Counted from the stretch's first letter, positions 13,001 to 24,600 are shown. The stretch is 64,000 nucleotides of DNA from Strigops habroptila (GCF_004027225.2 NC_044277.2:96035552-96099551); one strand, 5' to 3'. Notes: generated by a model not told the origin, from the sequence alone. Numbers and translations: made by a program.

Positions 13001-14056
13001 AGGGATTTTTGAGACAGAAGTTCATTTACTTAAAAATAGCACTAAACCAGAAAGGAGTACACCACAGAAAGAACTCGATATCAAGTTATGCAGTATGCAC
13101 ACAATTTTACATTAAGATAGACAACTCCTTTTCCTACCAAAGTTACTGGGTTTGGTCCAGATTTTTTTTTTCATCGTTTTCTATGCAACTCAGTTAAAGA
13201 AGAGCTATCAATTTCCTACATCTATCACTATGCAAAACCTTTACCAAATACATGAAAAGATAAATTATAGTTAATTCTGTATGTTAATAGTCAAAGTTTT
13301 CTTCAAGATCTGTCTTCCCTACGTGAGTGAGCAGCTTTCAGCAGGCGTTTGGTTTCCATCTGAAAACAGCTTCAGAGTTTGGATCCTAAAATTTAATTCA
13401 GCCCATGCAACTCAGTGGAATGCCATCTGTCTCCACAAAAAATACCACTGACAGATTAATCAACACCATCCTGTACATCAGGATGTCACCATTTTTAAGA
13501 GTCAAAATGAAAGTAACTTTTCAAGTTGCTCAAACAGAAATCTGAAGCTACTATATGTTCCAATTGTAAAGCGACAGAGCTGCATTCTCTAGAACCGCAG
13601 CAGTCCTAATATCAAACACTTGTTTCTGCTTGAATGCTGATGTTCATTAAATGATGGATTATTAACAGGCGATTTTGATTTCCAAATTTGCAACACTCAT
13701 TTCACCCCATTAAATTCTACAAACGCCAGGGTAGTCAATGACTTTAGAAGTCACTCACGAAAGCAACCAAGCAGCTTTCTCGGTGCCTCCTAAAGCTGGA
13801 ATACCTCTCCAGAAACCGAGTTATAACCTGCCTCAGGCTTCGTATAAGCCCTTTGAAACACTGAGCGCAGGAAACAACCACCTCACGTTACAGCCCCAGT
13901 TACCTTCTCAGCAATGCTGTACAAGACTTCATCCATCTTCATGCAGGTCGGGTCCCAGTCATGCCCGAAGCGGATGACCACAACCCGGTCCTCTTCCGAG
14001 AGGATGGCCTGGTCCACCTGCCAGCCATTGTGCAAGTGCGGCAACATGTACGACAT
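4022..14056 (-). CDS. TXNL4A: Thioredoxin-like protein 4A (DIM1, U5 snRNP 15 kDa), three coding exons
   Basis: Coding exons on the minus strand are 14056-13904 (51 codons, [20 protein letters not shown] onward), 4988-4885 ([18 protein letters not shown] through TVMFFF) and 4193-4022 ([20 protein letters not shown] to KYRY, stop TGA). All introns are GT-AG, and the lengths 153, 104 and 172 sum to 429, giving 142 residues, the standard length of this family. The protein has a thioredoxin fold but lacks the CxxC redox pair. It belongs to the U5 snRNP and U4/U6.U5 tri-snRNP, is needed for spliceosome activation, and acts in the nucleus. The start is the ATG that gives the invariant MSYMLPHL N-terminus. 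The first intron is about 8.9 kb and holds an ERV fossil. The gene diverges from the GRHPR-like gene to its right. In humans, reduced TXNL4A promoter function causes Burn-McKeown syndrome. Confidence 0.97.
4989..7067. other. TXNL4A intron 1, distal part, no other feature
   Basis: AT-rich intronic DNA between coding exon 2 and the provirus. No RNA gene, CR1 tail or extra exon was recognised. Confidence 0.5.
7068..7072. repeat. Left target-site duplication GTTAG of the ERV fossil
   Basis: GTTAG directly precedes the left LTR edge and recurs at 9637-9641 directly after the right edge. Two perfect copies exactly at both borders support one integration event for the whole block. Confidence 0.7.
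7073..9636 (+). mobile_element. ERVL-like endogenous retrovirus fossil with LTR 3' ends at both edges
   Basis: A broken, partial provirus inside TXNL4A intron 1. Its parts are an antisense LTR segment at 7073 to about 7330, a pol remnant with an integrase-like region at about 7330-7940, a short non-coding 3' part with a purine-rich tract just before 8472, and a sense LTR from 8472 to 9636 that is split by a CR1 at about 8709-9407. The five bases GTTAG flank the whole unit at 7068-7072 and 9637-9641, which fits the 5-bp target duplication of class III (ERVL-like) elements. Both outer ends read as the LTR 3' terminus (TGTCRTGGTTTAAGCCCAG inward), so the ends are inverted relative to a normal provirus. 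Gag, env and most of pol are missing, and there are multiple breaks. The copy is old. Confidence 0.82.
8709..9407 (+). mobile_element. CR1 LINE, 5'-truncated, inserted in the ERV LTR
   Basis: A CR1 3' portion, about 700 bases, encoding the C-terminal part of the reverse transcriptase ORF ([18 protein letters not shown], then [20 protein letters not shown] and [20 protein letters not shown]). It ends with repeated ATTCTATG units at about 9387-9407. The flanking LTR sequence continues on both sides (ACCCAAACTAGCC before, AAAGGGGCATTCC after), so the insertion is younger than the LTR. The coding frame is open across the fragment, which suggests fairly recent insertion. The open frame that starts at 8639 joins LTR and CR1 sequence and is not a gene. 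Confidence 0.92.
9642..13903. other. TXNL4A intron 1, proximal part
   Basis: Intronic DNA with no recognised exon, RNA gene or transposon. A pure run of twelve G bases lies at 11501-11512. The remaining open frames are short and resemble nothing known to me. Confidence 0.5.
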
Positions 14057-14560
14057 CCTGCAGGGCGGGTGGCGAGCCTGCGGGACGACAGCGACCACCC
14101 GGGAGCTGACACACCGGCCTGCCTCCGCACGGCGCCCCACACACACTCCCACAGGCCCAACCCTCCGCTCAGCGGCCGCGGCACAGCGATGCCGCCACCT
14201 CACCGGGGCCTTGCGAGGCGCCGGCAGCCACCGAGCGCCACGGCCGAGCCTCTCCCCGCGCCCCATCCCCATCCCCATCCCCATCCCCATCCCCATCCCC
14301 ATCCCCATCCCCATCCCGCCGCACGCCGCCCCCGCCGCACCCCTTGGGCTTCCTTCTCTCGGTGATCCGGAGCCGCGGCGTGAGGGAAAGCGGAAGTGAC
14401 CACAGACGTTTCCCGCGGCCGGGCACGCTGAAAAACGCGCTTCCGGGGCGGGGTTTTCGTTAATGGCCGAGGCAAGCGCGTCGAAGAGGCGGGGGGCGTC
14501 GCTTGGACTGCACGAAGTGTGATGGCGGGCGGGGAGGGGTGGAAGACTGTCTTGGACCAT
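14040..14560 (-). promoter_or_regulatory. CpG-rich TXNL4A 5' region and promoter
   Basis: A sharp rise in G+C and CpG around and upstream of the TXNL4A start codon at 14056, in contrast with the AT-rich introns. It contains the hexamer repeat and many GC-box-like stretches. The transcription start was not located; the minus-strand 5' UTR probably begins within this block. Confidence 0.75.
14261..14314 (-). repeat. (CCCCAT)9 hexanucleotide repeat in the TXNL4A 5' region
   Basis: Nine perfect tandem copies of CCCCAT on the plus strand (GGGGAT on the TXNL4A strand), 205 to 258 bases upstream of the start codon. The G-rich strand has nine G4 runs at regular 2-base spacing, a pattern able to form G-quadruplexes. 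Microsatellites of this purity are usually length-variable. Confidence 0.95.
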
Positions 14561-14729
14561 CAAGTTGCCGGTACTTGAACACGCTGGGTAAATGTTTCTG
14601 TTGAAGTCATCAGCAGCGAAACATGGACATTTCAACGTTAGGTTTCAGAGCTGAGCTGGCCATTAAGATTGGGCATCCCAGGCTGATCTTGCTTTCTGAA
14701 AGGCATGTATGTTATTCTACATTGTTATT

Positions 14730-14928
14730 CTTCCCTGTGAGGGTGGTGAGGCCCTGGCACAGGTTGCCCAGAGAAGCTGTGGCTGCCCCATCCCTGGCAG
14801 TGTTCAAGGCCAGGTTGGATGGAGCAACCTCGTCTAGTGGAAGGTGTCCCTGCCCACGGCAGGGGGTTGGAACTGGATGAACTGAAGGTCCCTGCTAACC
14901 CAAACCAGTCTGTGATTCTACAATTCTA
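14730..14928 (+). mobile_element. CR1 LINE 3' fragment
   Basis: Typical CR1 3' end: CCCTGTGAGGGTGGTGAGGC, then the GTTGCCCAGAGAAGCTGTGG and TTCAAGGCCAGGTTGGATGG motifs, and a tail ending CTGTGATTCTACAATTCT. It lies between the TXNL4A CpG block and the next one. Confidence 0.93.
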
Positions 14929-15119
14929 ATCTACACCATGCGCTCATTTAAAAGGTTAGCTTGCAGCAGAACGGGCGAAAAGCATATTTTTCCGCTATAA
15001 AAAATCCACACAAACTTGAGCTAGGGCTGTGGTGAACAGTCCGGGAACAGTAGCATGAAATTGTACCAAATTACTTTGCCCCAGAATTGCGAAGCAATCC
15101 AAACACTACCGAAGTCCTC

Positions 15120-15370
15120 GTTTTGTGAGCCTTCTTCCTGGACAACTCAGTGCCGGGAGCATGAGAGGAGGAGGAAGGTCGTCTGGTCTTGTTACAGACA
15201 GAAGCACTTTGGCACAAGCTCTATCTAGAGAAGCAGGCGCTGATCCCGGCTCGGGTCAAAGACCTGCCGTGGCCGCAGGGGCAGTGCGGATGTGCCCCGT
15301 TGGGAGCCGGAACTGTTAGCTGCTGGCTCCTCCCGCTGCGCTCCAGTGGAGCTGCGACAGAGACACCAGA
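15120..15370 (+). promoter_or_regulatory. Candidate promoter and non-coding exon 1 of GRHPR-like copy A
   Basis: A GC-rich, CpG-containing block ends in a good splice donor, ACCAGA followed by GTAAGTAAG at 15371. The first coding exon of copy A has an acceptor (TTGCAG) only three bases before its ATG, so an upstream non-coding exon is required. This is the nearest suitable candidate, about 3.3 kb away. The link is inference. Confidence 0.45.
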
Positions 15371-15527
15371 GTAAGTAAGAAATATAGCCCCGGTTAATTC
15401 TGCGGTGGTTACTTAGGTAATTTCGCTTTCTTCAACAGAGAAGTTAGTGGGAGGGATTTATTCTGGATAACGCATGCTATTAGCTTAAATTCGAAACAGC
15501 TAGGGAAAATTACATAGGTTTATTTTC

Positions 15528-15812
15528 ATAGAATCATAGAATCATAGATAGGTTGGGTTGGAAGGAATTTAAAGCTCATCCACTTCCAACCCCCTGCCAT
15601 GGGCAGGGACACCTTCCACTAGACCAGGTTGCTCCAAGCCCCATCCAACCTGGCCTTGAACACTGCCAGGGATGGGGCAGCCACAGCTTCTCTGGGCAAC
15701 CTGTGCCAGGGCCTCACCACCCGCACGGGGAAGAACTTCTTCCTCAGATCTCATCTAAATCTACCCTCTGTCATCTTAAAGCTGTTATCCCCTGTCCTGT
15801 CACTCTCGTAGC
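15528..15812 (-). mobile_element. CR1 LINE 3' fragment, antisense
   Basis: Begins with AGAATCATAGAATCATAG (the reversed CR1 tail), followed by the reverse complement of the CR1 3' region, through ACACTGCCAGGGATGGGGCA to about TCCCCTGTCCTGTCACTCTC. It lies in the presumed first intron of GRHPR-like copy A. Confidence 0.94.
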
Positions 15813-18620
15813 AAAATCATTTTGCTATGATTTGGCTAAGTCCAAAGTGATACAGCAGTGCTAGTCAATAAATCTGCAAGTAACTAGTGAGTCACGCTCC
15901 ACAAAAGAAGTAAGGCCACTTCAGTTAGCACTGAAGTTAATGCTTAAATGTAGTCCTTTTTATTTGCCACTTATCTCAATCTGAGTAATATTGTCAAAGT
16001 TTTCTCTGCCATGCGAGCACCAGAACTTAGTACACATACATTGTATCAATGTGTTACATATGATTATAGATGTATACATACATGAAAGCAGATAATCTTA
16101 TATAAATAGAAAATGTGAGGAATGACAGCTTTAAAGAAGAGAGTTAGCAATACTGCAGATGATACTAGTCCAAAACCCAAATTGTCATATCCTTAACAGG
16201 TGTTACATTTAGCACACCGGACAAGACATCTGATAACTGAGAATTATGCTCAGGAGCAAAGCATTCAGTGTGTTAAAACCGATTCCACTGATGTTTGGCC
16301 AGTCAAATTTGGCTTGTAAATGTATGCATCCAGCTATTGCTTCTCATGGACATCACTGTCACAGGAGAAGTGTGGATTACAGACAGAGGTATAAGACATG
16401 CCCATTTAGTGCTGGAGGACGAACAATAAGTACTTCTCAGACCCAGGTTGGTATCTGGAGAGCCACCTTACCTCTGCAAGGTTCCTTTAAATGTTTTTAG
16501 TTTACTGCTATCAACATAATTTTTAAGATTGTGCCTGGATTAGCAGAACCCTGGTTCTTGAAACCAAGCTGCAGTCTGTTAGTGGTTCATGTGAGCATTA
16601 AACATGGCTGAAATTGTGGTGCACCCAGCATGTCCACACTAGTGAAAGATTAATTACACTTAACTAGCCTGTTTCTAATGCACCAGCTGGTTTGTTTAAA
16701 GCTAAACCAGCTCTCCCTGCACTGCACTGTGGCTTCCTCATGGATCACCTATCTGCTTGTGAAGTTTAGGAAGTGCTTCTAAAATGAATGTAGATCTGAC
16801 TCTGACCTTCAAAAGTGGTGTAGTGTAATGGAGGAAGAAGTGGTTATGAAAGCAAATGGTGTAATACAGTGCTGCCTTACTGGCATCTGCAGCATAAGGT
16901 TTAGTTAATGTCCAGTCTAAGTAACTTGCTGCAGGAGCATCAGGTTGTGATTATCAAGAAGCTGGACAACACTGTCACAATTTGACATCAGATCTTGTCT
17001 TTTATTCTGTGCATAATTCACTCTGGAAGACAAATCTAGTTTATCTTTCTCAGGTCTTGTTGTGTAATACTCTAAAAGATAACACAGATTACAGCTGGGG
17101 ATATGTGCCCAATTTTCACAAGCATATGGGGCTGGCAGGGTTCAGCATATTTCAGCTGGCAAGAAATAGATATATTTAAGAACACGGTATTCCTTTGCAA
17201 TATGCTTGCACTATTCATCTCATTGCTTTTTTTGTTGCTGTTCAAAACCAGTTAGTGTTACCAGAGACACTGTTCGCGGTGAACTGCAGACCTGTCCTAA
17301 CATGGAGGCCCCTTCTAGCCCATGTATGGCAGCAGGCTGGAACTGAGGCAGAAATGCAGGTCAGGGCCAGGATAAAGCAGTATTACTGGTATCGAGGTTG
17401 TAAGCATTTGATAGATGCAGTTGGGATAAGCCTGCATTTGCTCAGGACAAGGGTAGATAGAGTTTGACGGGAACTTTCCATCTGCATTGACGCCTTTTTG
17501 TTGCAGGTTTGAATTCTGCCTACTTGGTGAAGGCTTGTGCGAGAGGACTGAAGCAGCAGGAAATCTCTGCCCAGCACTGTGTGCCCAGAATAAATCAGCA
17601 CACTGTTGTGGAAAATAGTTCTGATTCAGTTAGAGCAACATCAGGTTTCCTGGACCCAAGTCTAGGACACAGTATGTGATAGAGACCTAAAGTGATTGGA
17701 GCACAGCAAACAGAATTGTAAGAAATTAGGTACAACTGTGTTTAAGGCATGCGGCAAATCTCCAGCTACCATTTTTGTAGCTGTAGGGTCTGCTTCTAAT
17801 TAGGTGTGTGGCTATCTGTGGAGCTCCTATCTTATTGCAGGATACAATACATTTGCATGAGTACTGCAGAGAGGACTAGGCTCAAAACTGGGCAGGGGTA
17901 AAGTTCTAGTGTGAATTACTCTGTAGGGGAAATGTTCCAGTATGAATGACTCTGCTGTCAGTGGTACTTACCCTGTGTTCTTCCCCACTGGTTCAGCATG
18001 TAGGCACAGGTATGCTAAATTTTGCAGGAGGTAAGTTCAGGTACAGATCTAGATCTTTAAAGCTCTGAAGGCAAGCAGTGTGGTAGCTGTCCAAGGATGG
18101 CCCTTCATCATGCAAATTTGTTAGACTTAACCTATTCCAGACAGATGTCTGTCATTCCATCTGAGCCTCAGTGCCTCCCTACGCTATCTGCAGCTTCACC
18201 AAGTATCATCAGTAGGCAAGAAACTTGGAGTAACTTTCTAGCAGCCTTTGTTTCATACCACTGCTTATAGAAATGAATTTGTGAATAAGGCTGAGAAGCT
18301 ACCAGATTTGTATAAGATCAGCATTGATTCAGGACTAGAATGAAACTGTTTGAGACAAACAACTTGTAGGACTGAGTTTAGATTGAAGGGGTGGATATTC
18401 CTTGGTGTTATAGTCTAAATCAGCAGTTAGTGAAAACACTGGGAAGTTGTCTAATATACCACTAGTACCAAGTGACTGTGGATTTATTCTGTCTCACTAA
18501 AAGCAATATTGAATTCCATCAGTTTCCTGTCTTACAGATGTGAACTTAAATTATCACTACAACATCACTCATTTAAGGGTGTTCTCCTAAACAGAGGAAT
18601 ATTTCTTCTATTCCACTGTT
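15813..18620. other. Presumed 5' intron of GRHPR-like copy A, nothing else seen
   Basis: No exon, RNA gene or clear transposon was recognised between the antisense CR1 and the first coding exon. The short open frames around 16.2-17.6 kb have no familiar motif. Confidence 0.45.
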
Positions 18621-18627
18621 GCAGGTC

Positions 18628-21600
18628 ATGGCAGAGGAGTTGCCGGGCGTTTTGGTTCTGGATATAGGAGGAACTCATGGTGTGCTAGAAAACCTGGCAG
18701 CACTTTTGAAGAAACACTTTCACCTTATCACCATGAAGGAGTTTCTTGAAAACAAAAAGGAAATGAGCAAAAAAATACAGTCTATTTTTGTGTTTGAGTG
18801 CAGGCCAACTATTGACCAGCAGCTTCTAGAAAGCCTGCCTAATTTAAAAGTAATTGGAAACTCTGGGGTTGGAGTCGATCATTTAGACTTGAAAATGATT
18901 TCTAACTTTGGCGTAAAAGTGACCAACACCCCACATGCCGTGGCGGACCCAACAGCAGACATGGGAATGGCTTTGATGCTGGCCTCTGCCAGAAGACTAG
19001 TGGAAGGTAATGTTTTAAACTTTCCTGGATCTTAGCTGCTTCTTTGGCATATCTCACTTTTACTATGAAACAGATGATCTGTCCAAATCAGTATTTGGGA
19101 TGCTTTTACAAGGAAAAAATATTGTGAGGACTCCATTTTTAGAGGGTTTGCTTTTCCTGTGTCCCACTTCTTTTTAAGGCAATGGTGACAAGAGTAAGTA
19201 AATTATGCGCTTTAAAGTCACTTGTGATATCCTCTTTGGAATAATGTCTGAGGCTTAATTCTCCTCTGGGTGTTTACTGAGTGGGTTGCTTATAACAGTA
19301 AAAACTGAACACAAATGGCATCCAAATCAAATGTCACTGCTTCTCCATTTCCCCTTTGAACAAGTGTTAGGAGCTATAGGGAGGTGCAAAGCATTAATGG
19401 CCATGTCCCCAGCTCTAGAGTAATAATTAGTATAACTCTTCATTTTTTTCCTGCTTCTGTGAAAGCAGAAAGGGTTGTGTTTCCAGGAGAGCATCAGCAT
19501 CATCATTATTATTGAAAGAGCTCATAATCCTTTTGACAAAGTTATTCCAAACTGTACCACTGACATTAGTTCGTGTCCTCAGAGGTAGGTCCTTTCCCCA
19601 CATGCCCTTGCCATGCAATGCCTTTCAGGGAAAGGAAGGTGTCAGTAGAGGCTGTCACAAGAAGTTGCCTCTGTCTTCAGGACCTCATAGTCTTTCTGTC
19701 ACTGCTGCTCCATCCCGAGCATGGAGTAGCACCTTTTTCCCCGTGATGTCTTCTCACTATTGCATCTTGCTGGGCCTCAAGTTCTTTATATAAAAACTTA
19801 TTGAGACCCCTGGCTAAGCTGGAATTTGCAACCTTCACACCTGTTCAAGCAATAGGGCTGCTTTGGGTTGCGATACAGGAGAGAAATGGTGAGATTTACC
19901 CCAGCCAAAGAAAACAGTGAAGTCAATGCTTGCAGTGCTAAGTGTCAAAGAAGGTGTTTTTGAACTTCCAAGAAAATACTCCAGCCACAGAAGAGTTAAT
20001 TCCTCCTAGCACAGTCCTCATCACAGCATCCCCCTTGTGTTACTGACTCCAGCCCTCCTGCAGGGAATGGCACCATCCAGGCCCTTCTATAAACTGGTCA
20101 AAATTAGCAAGGATGTTTTGTAAGGGGTGCCCCACAGCCCCGCTGCTGTGATGGTGAGAAACTTTTTCTTTCCCCCAAGCCTACGTTTATGGTCAGTTTG
20201 TACCCTTTAGCATGTATTTACATTCAGGCTGCCAGATTGCGGTTTCTCCAGAGACGAAGTGTTTTGCCGTTGACTGGATGGGTGTGGAAGTAACCAGAGC
20301 AACGCTTGGGATCATCGGAATGGGCAGCATTGGGTACAAAGTGGCTCAGAGAGCCAGAGCCTTCAACATGAAGATCCTGTATCATAATAGGAACCGGAGG
20401 TAAAAACATGTGGTTTCTGCATATAATTAGGCAGTAACAGAAGCCACAGCTCTGCTCTGTGTCCCTGGTCTTCCTAGGCACTTGTGACAGTTGTAAGCAG
20501 CATGAGGAGCACCAGCATGCCACCACTTCCTCACTTTGGCTCCTTACTGTTTCCCTTGCTTGGGAAGTAGCTCCCCTTTGCCTCCTGCACTGACTCTGCC
20601 CTGGTAAGCTAATGGCACTTTGGAACAAGGGAAGTGTAACCTTTCTGAAGATGTCCAAGCAAACCAGGCCTCATCCCCTCATTGTCTCTCTTGTCATGGT
20701 GGACTCTTCAGGATTCTGGAAGCATCCCTGGCCCACCCAGCCAGTCACCCTCTCCTCAGCTCAGCCAGATCACTCATCATACCAGCACAAATTGGCATAG
20801 ATGCATGAGAAGAGTGGGTTCTGACTGCATCCCCAACTTCCTATGCCTAATATTGCCTATGTGCTTTGCACATACATCACTCCTTCAGTGTCCCACCACT
20901 CCTCTTGCCTCTTCCTCTCTGTAACCCACATTCTTCCCACCTCCCTTCCACCATCTATACCTATCAATGTCTTTACCTTGGCCTAAAACCTCTTGGTCTC
21001 TATGCTGTTCCATATTTCTCCTAGGGTTGATTGTTAAAGCCACTTAGAAGTACTTGTGTCAGTTTGGGGGTGTGTGCATTTTTCCTTCAGACGAAAGGAT
21101 GAGGAAGAAGCAGTTGGTGCCCACTACTGTGAGAAGATGGAAGACTTACTGCAGCAATCTGACTTTGTTATGTTGGTTGTGAACCTGACTCCTGAGACTC
21201 ACAAACTGATTGGGAAAAAGGAGCTGGGACTGATGAAACCCACAGCTACACTAATAAACATCAGCCGAGGTAGGACAGTCTAAAAGCATTGTTTGTGACT
21301 GCACAGTTAAGGTTGTGTTTTGTCTGATTATGTTGACATTCCCCACTCCAACCTCAGTCTGTGATATCTCTGTATTGTTTGAGTCATGAAGTACCTGGCA
21401 GTCTACAAATTAATGACTTTCCATAGATCAGATGCCAAGTGTTCAAAGATCCTGTAGGATTTATGGATGCTCAGTAGCTGTTCTGTTCTCTTAGCCTTAT
21501 CCTAAAGACAGCTTTTTTTTAGCGGAAATAACTGAAAGGTTTATCATTGCTGCTGATGAATGGGATACAAAGAAAAACATAATTTTCATTTGAAACAGCT

Positions 21601-22875
21601 ATGAGGAAAAGAAACCTCACATGGGATTACAGATCTGTTGGCACTGAACAAGCATATGAGAGAGAATATAGTTTCACTTAACAAAGCAGAGATAAAAAAG
21701 TGTAAAGCTTGTCTGTAATAATACAGGAAGTCAGTGTCAAAATGAGGAAAAGACTGAAAGTGGTCACATCCCAGGAAAATCCTTATTAAGCGGACCATAA
21801 TCATAGAATAATAGAATGGTTTGGGTTGGAAAGGACCTTAAGTTTATCTAGTTCCAACCCTCCTGCCATGAGTAGGGACACCTCACGCTAGATCATGTTG
21901 CCCAAGGCTCTGTCCAGCCTGGCCTTGAACACTGCCAGGGATGGAGCATTTACCACCTCTTTGGGCAGCCTGTTCCAGTGCCTCACCACCCTCACAGTAA
22001 AGAACTTCTTCCTTATATCTAACCTGATAATCCTTCTCTAATGAAAGGTTAATAAATTAAACCTGTTTTATTTGGTTCATGGTTATTAGAAAAACATTAT
22101 GCTTTCTAACAAGACAAAGATCCTGTAATTTTTCCTCACTAGACCGTTGAGACCTTTCTCCTCTTCCAGGTAAAATATGTGTTCATTAACTCATCATGAT
22201 AGCAAGATTTCATTTCAATGTAGGTGCAGTTATTGATCAAGATGCATTGGTAGAAGCTCTCCAGAAGAAGATTATTAGGGCTGCTGCTCTGGATGTGACA
22301 TACCCTGAGCCTCTGCCAAGGTAAATAAACCTGTTTTCAAGTCTATTACTCTGAAATGTTTTAAACTGTGTGCCAAAGCATGCCAAATCTTGATCTCCAT
22401 GGGGAGTCTCTCTCGCTGTTTAAGGGCAAAACCTCAGCCTGTCTCACAGTTATAATCAGATGACAAACCATTTGCCTTTCCCACATTTGTCAGTTCTTTG
22501 CCAGCCTGACAGGCAAGGCAACAAAACCAATAGAAAGGAAGAAGAAATGGGTAAGCAAGCTTCCCACAGCTTTATGGGGTTCTTTTATAAGGGCTAGTGG
22601 CCCTCTTATGTCAACATGCCATTGCTGTTTCCTGATGTTCAGTTCTTAACAGCTACCGTGGGATAGCTGCAGAGTAAACTCCCTGTGTAACACATTCTGT
22701 TGTTTCTGTTTCTTACAGAGATCATCCATTATTAAAATTAAATAACATCATCATAACCCCTCACATTGGAACCGCAACAGTCCATGCTATCCATATGATG
22801 GCAGAAGAAGCAATAGCAAATATGCTGGCTGTTCTCAGTGGCCAACCCATTCCAAGCGAAGTGTTTCCCAAATGA
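18628..22875 (+). CDS. GRHPR-like D-2-hydroxyacid dehydrogenase, copy A, five coding exons
   Basis: Coding exons are 18628-19006, 20228-20399, 21091-21269, 22224-22320 and 22719-22875. All introns are GT-AG and the total is 984 bases, or 327 residues plus TGA. The order is a substrate-binding half with [10 protein letters not shown], then a Rossmann domain with GMGSIG at about residues 157-162. After the second strand comes YHNRNRR, without an acidic residue, which suggests NADP(H). The catalytic Arg is in NISRG (residue 243), Glu in TYPEPLP (272) and His in TPHIG (291). Related GRHPR enzymes reduce glyoxylate and hydroxypyruvate; the true substrate here is unknown. The ATG was chosen because it follows the acceptor and aligns with copy C (MAEELP versus MAGQELP). 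After the His the helix reads [10 protein letters not shown] rather than the usual SAT..TR..M, so this copy is divergent there. Alternative names are glyoxylate reductase B-like or 2-ketogluconate reductase-like. Confidence 0.92.
21801..22036 (-). mobile_element. CR1 LINE 3' fragment in copy A intron 3, antisense
   Basis: Starts with AATCATAGAATAATAGAATG, continues with the reversed CR1 motifs (GGTTTGGGTTGGAAAGGACC, TGGCCTTGAACACTGCCAGG) and ends near TTCTTCCTTATATCTAACCT. It lies between coding exons 3 and 4 and does not disturb either. Confidence 0.94.
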
Positions 22876-23005
22876 TGTGTGCCAGATGATATCACTAAAT
22901 CTCATACATATGGGAAGGCACTATATCTTACAGTACCACTTTTAAATTACTGCAAAGCTGTCATCTCACTAGACTTGATCTGTACTGTTATTTACAGTTC
23001 TGAAA

Positions 23006-23011
23006 AATAAA
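23006..23011 (+). terminator. Polyadenylation signal of GRHPR-like copy A
   Basis: AATAAA about 131 bases after the copy A stop codon, the first canonical hexamer downstream. Confidence 0.6.
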
Positions 23012-23029
23012 GTAGAAGTAATAAAAGGG

Positions 23030-24600
23030 ATTTGTTTGAAGATTTTAAACTGAGCAGTTATGCACTTTGATGTCTTCAGTCTGTCATTTCAGTGAATACC
23101 TGTGTTCTAGTACTTGCTGCTACATAATGATAAGCAAGCACACCAAGCAGTTTGTGTAACACTCTCAAATACATTAAAGGTGAATTGAGCATTAATTCCC
23201 TGCTGAAATTTGACTGTATCCTGAAACACTTTTCAGCCAATATTGCAATAGTCTACTTCTATATCAAAACACTAAAGGAAGCAGACTCCTTTGAAATGAT
23301 CATAGGCCTAACGTTTTCTAATGTAAGAAGAGCTCTGCTTCATCTACATGTTAAATCAAAGCCAAGCCAATCACTGAGCACGTATCTTTAAATTTCCTGA
23401 GGAGATGCTTTGAAAAGCAAATTCTGAGAGATTTAGTTTCTCCATGTAGACAAAGAATATACTTTTATCTTGACTGGCCATAAAACAATGACAGATCCAC
23501 CACTGAAATCACATGGGTGAGGGTACAGCCTAAAGCAAAACTAGGGATCAGTCCTAATTTGCAGCCCAAGGCCAAGTTTTTTCTTACATTCTTATGAGCA
23601 AGCGACAGAGTCAGAAAAGAGTAGATGTTTGTCACCTCCATAAAATCAGGAAGCCTTTCCATTATGTTGCAATATGGTCAGGCTTCTTGAAGGGATGGTA
23701 AAATGAAGTTTTAACACAGGAATTGTAGGCAGACCTACAGTTAGACATTCACATACAAATAGTGAAATACTACTAACAAGACAGCAGCAAGTATTGCTAG
23801 AGAGGATTCAAGATCTTCAGTCCTTGAATAACTCTCCTCGCTGCTCTTCTCAAAATTCCTATGGAAAATCAATGGTAGCTGTAAATGGTCTACCTCTTTT
23901 TTTTCTTTTTTAAGGCTGTCAATTCACAGCCCTCTGGGAATGACAAATAGAAGGTCAGCAATTTCTGAAAAATAAACCAACAAATATTCATTTCAGTACA
24001 TAAGTCCTTGGAAAACACATGCCTAAGTATCTATTATTTTGTTAATTTATGATAGCCTCAGGAGAACTGCAGTTAAAAAGTCACTGATGTCTCTTCAAGG
24101 ACTGGAAGCTACAAAAATCTCTGCAAGGAAGCACTTAAAAATTAACCTGGTAACTCAAAGTTCACGATGAAGCTGTGCAATTGATTTTCACAAACTGGAT
24201 CTGGTCCAACATTTTTCTAAACTACTTAGACATTGTAATTTGTGATTTCAGGGTAGGGAAAGGAGATCTGTTGCACCAGACTCTTGATGGTCTGAAACTA
24301 AGTAATTAATGAGAAATAATTGTGTGTTATGAGCCTGATGGCAGTGATATGAAACCTTAAAGACCAGGAGGGACAGAACTTGTTCAGACTTGGATTATAT
24401 GAATACCCATGTGTGTGGGTATAACTGGTAGTATACTTAAAAGAGCTGCTTTCTTGTCTTTCTTGTTTACCTCCCTATCTAAATATGTGTGGTTTATCTC
24501 TTGCAATAGGTGTCATGAAACAGGACATGAAAGTGATTATTCTTTAAAATGATTGGAAATTATATGTGTCTTCTGACACGTTGTGTCTTTCTTCATTGTG
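23030..24600. other. Spacer between copies A and B
   Basis: No exon or transposon was recognised. A pyrimidine-rich run lies near 23890-23920. The small open frames do not resemble known proteins. Confidence 0.45.

Noticed and set aside
13883-14635. Minus-strand 250-codon open frame as a longer TXNL4A
   Set aside because: The family has an invariant start MSYMLPHL and a length of 142. The upstream part is GC-rich and repeat-coded, so it was kept only as a finding.
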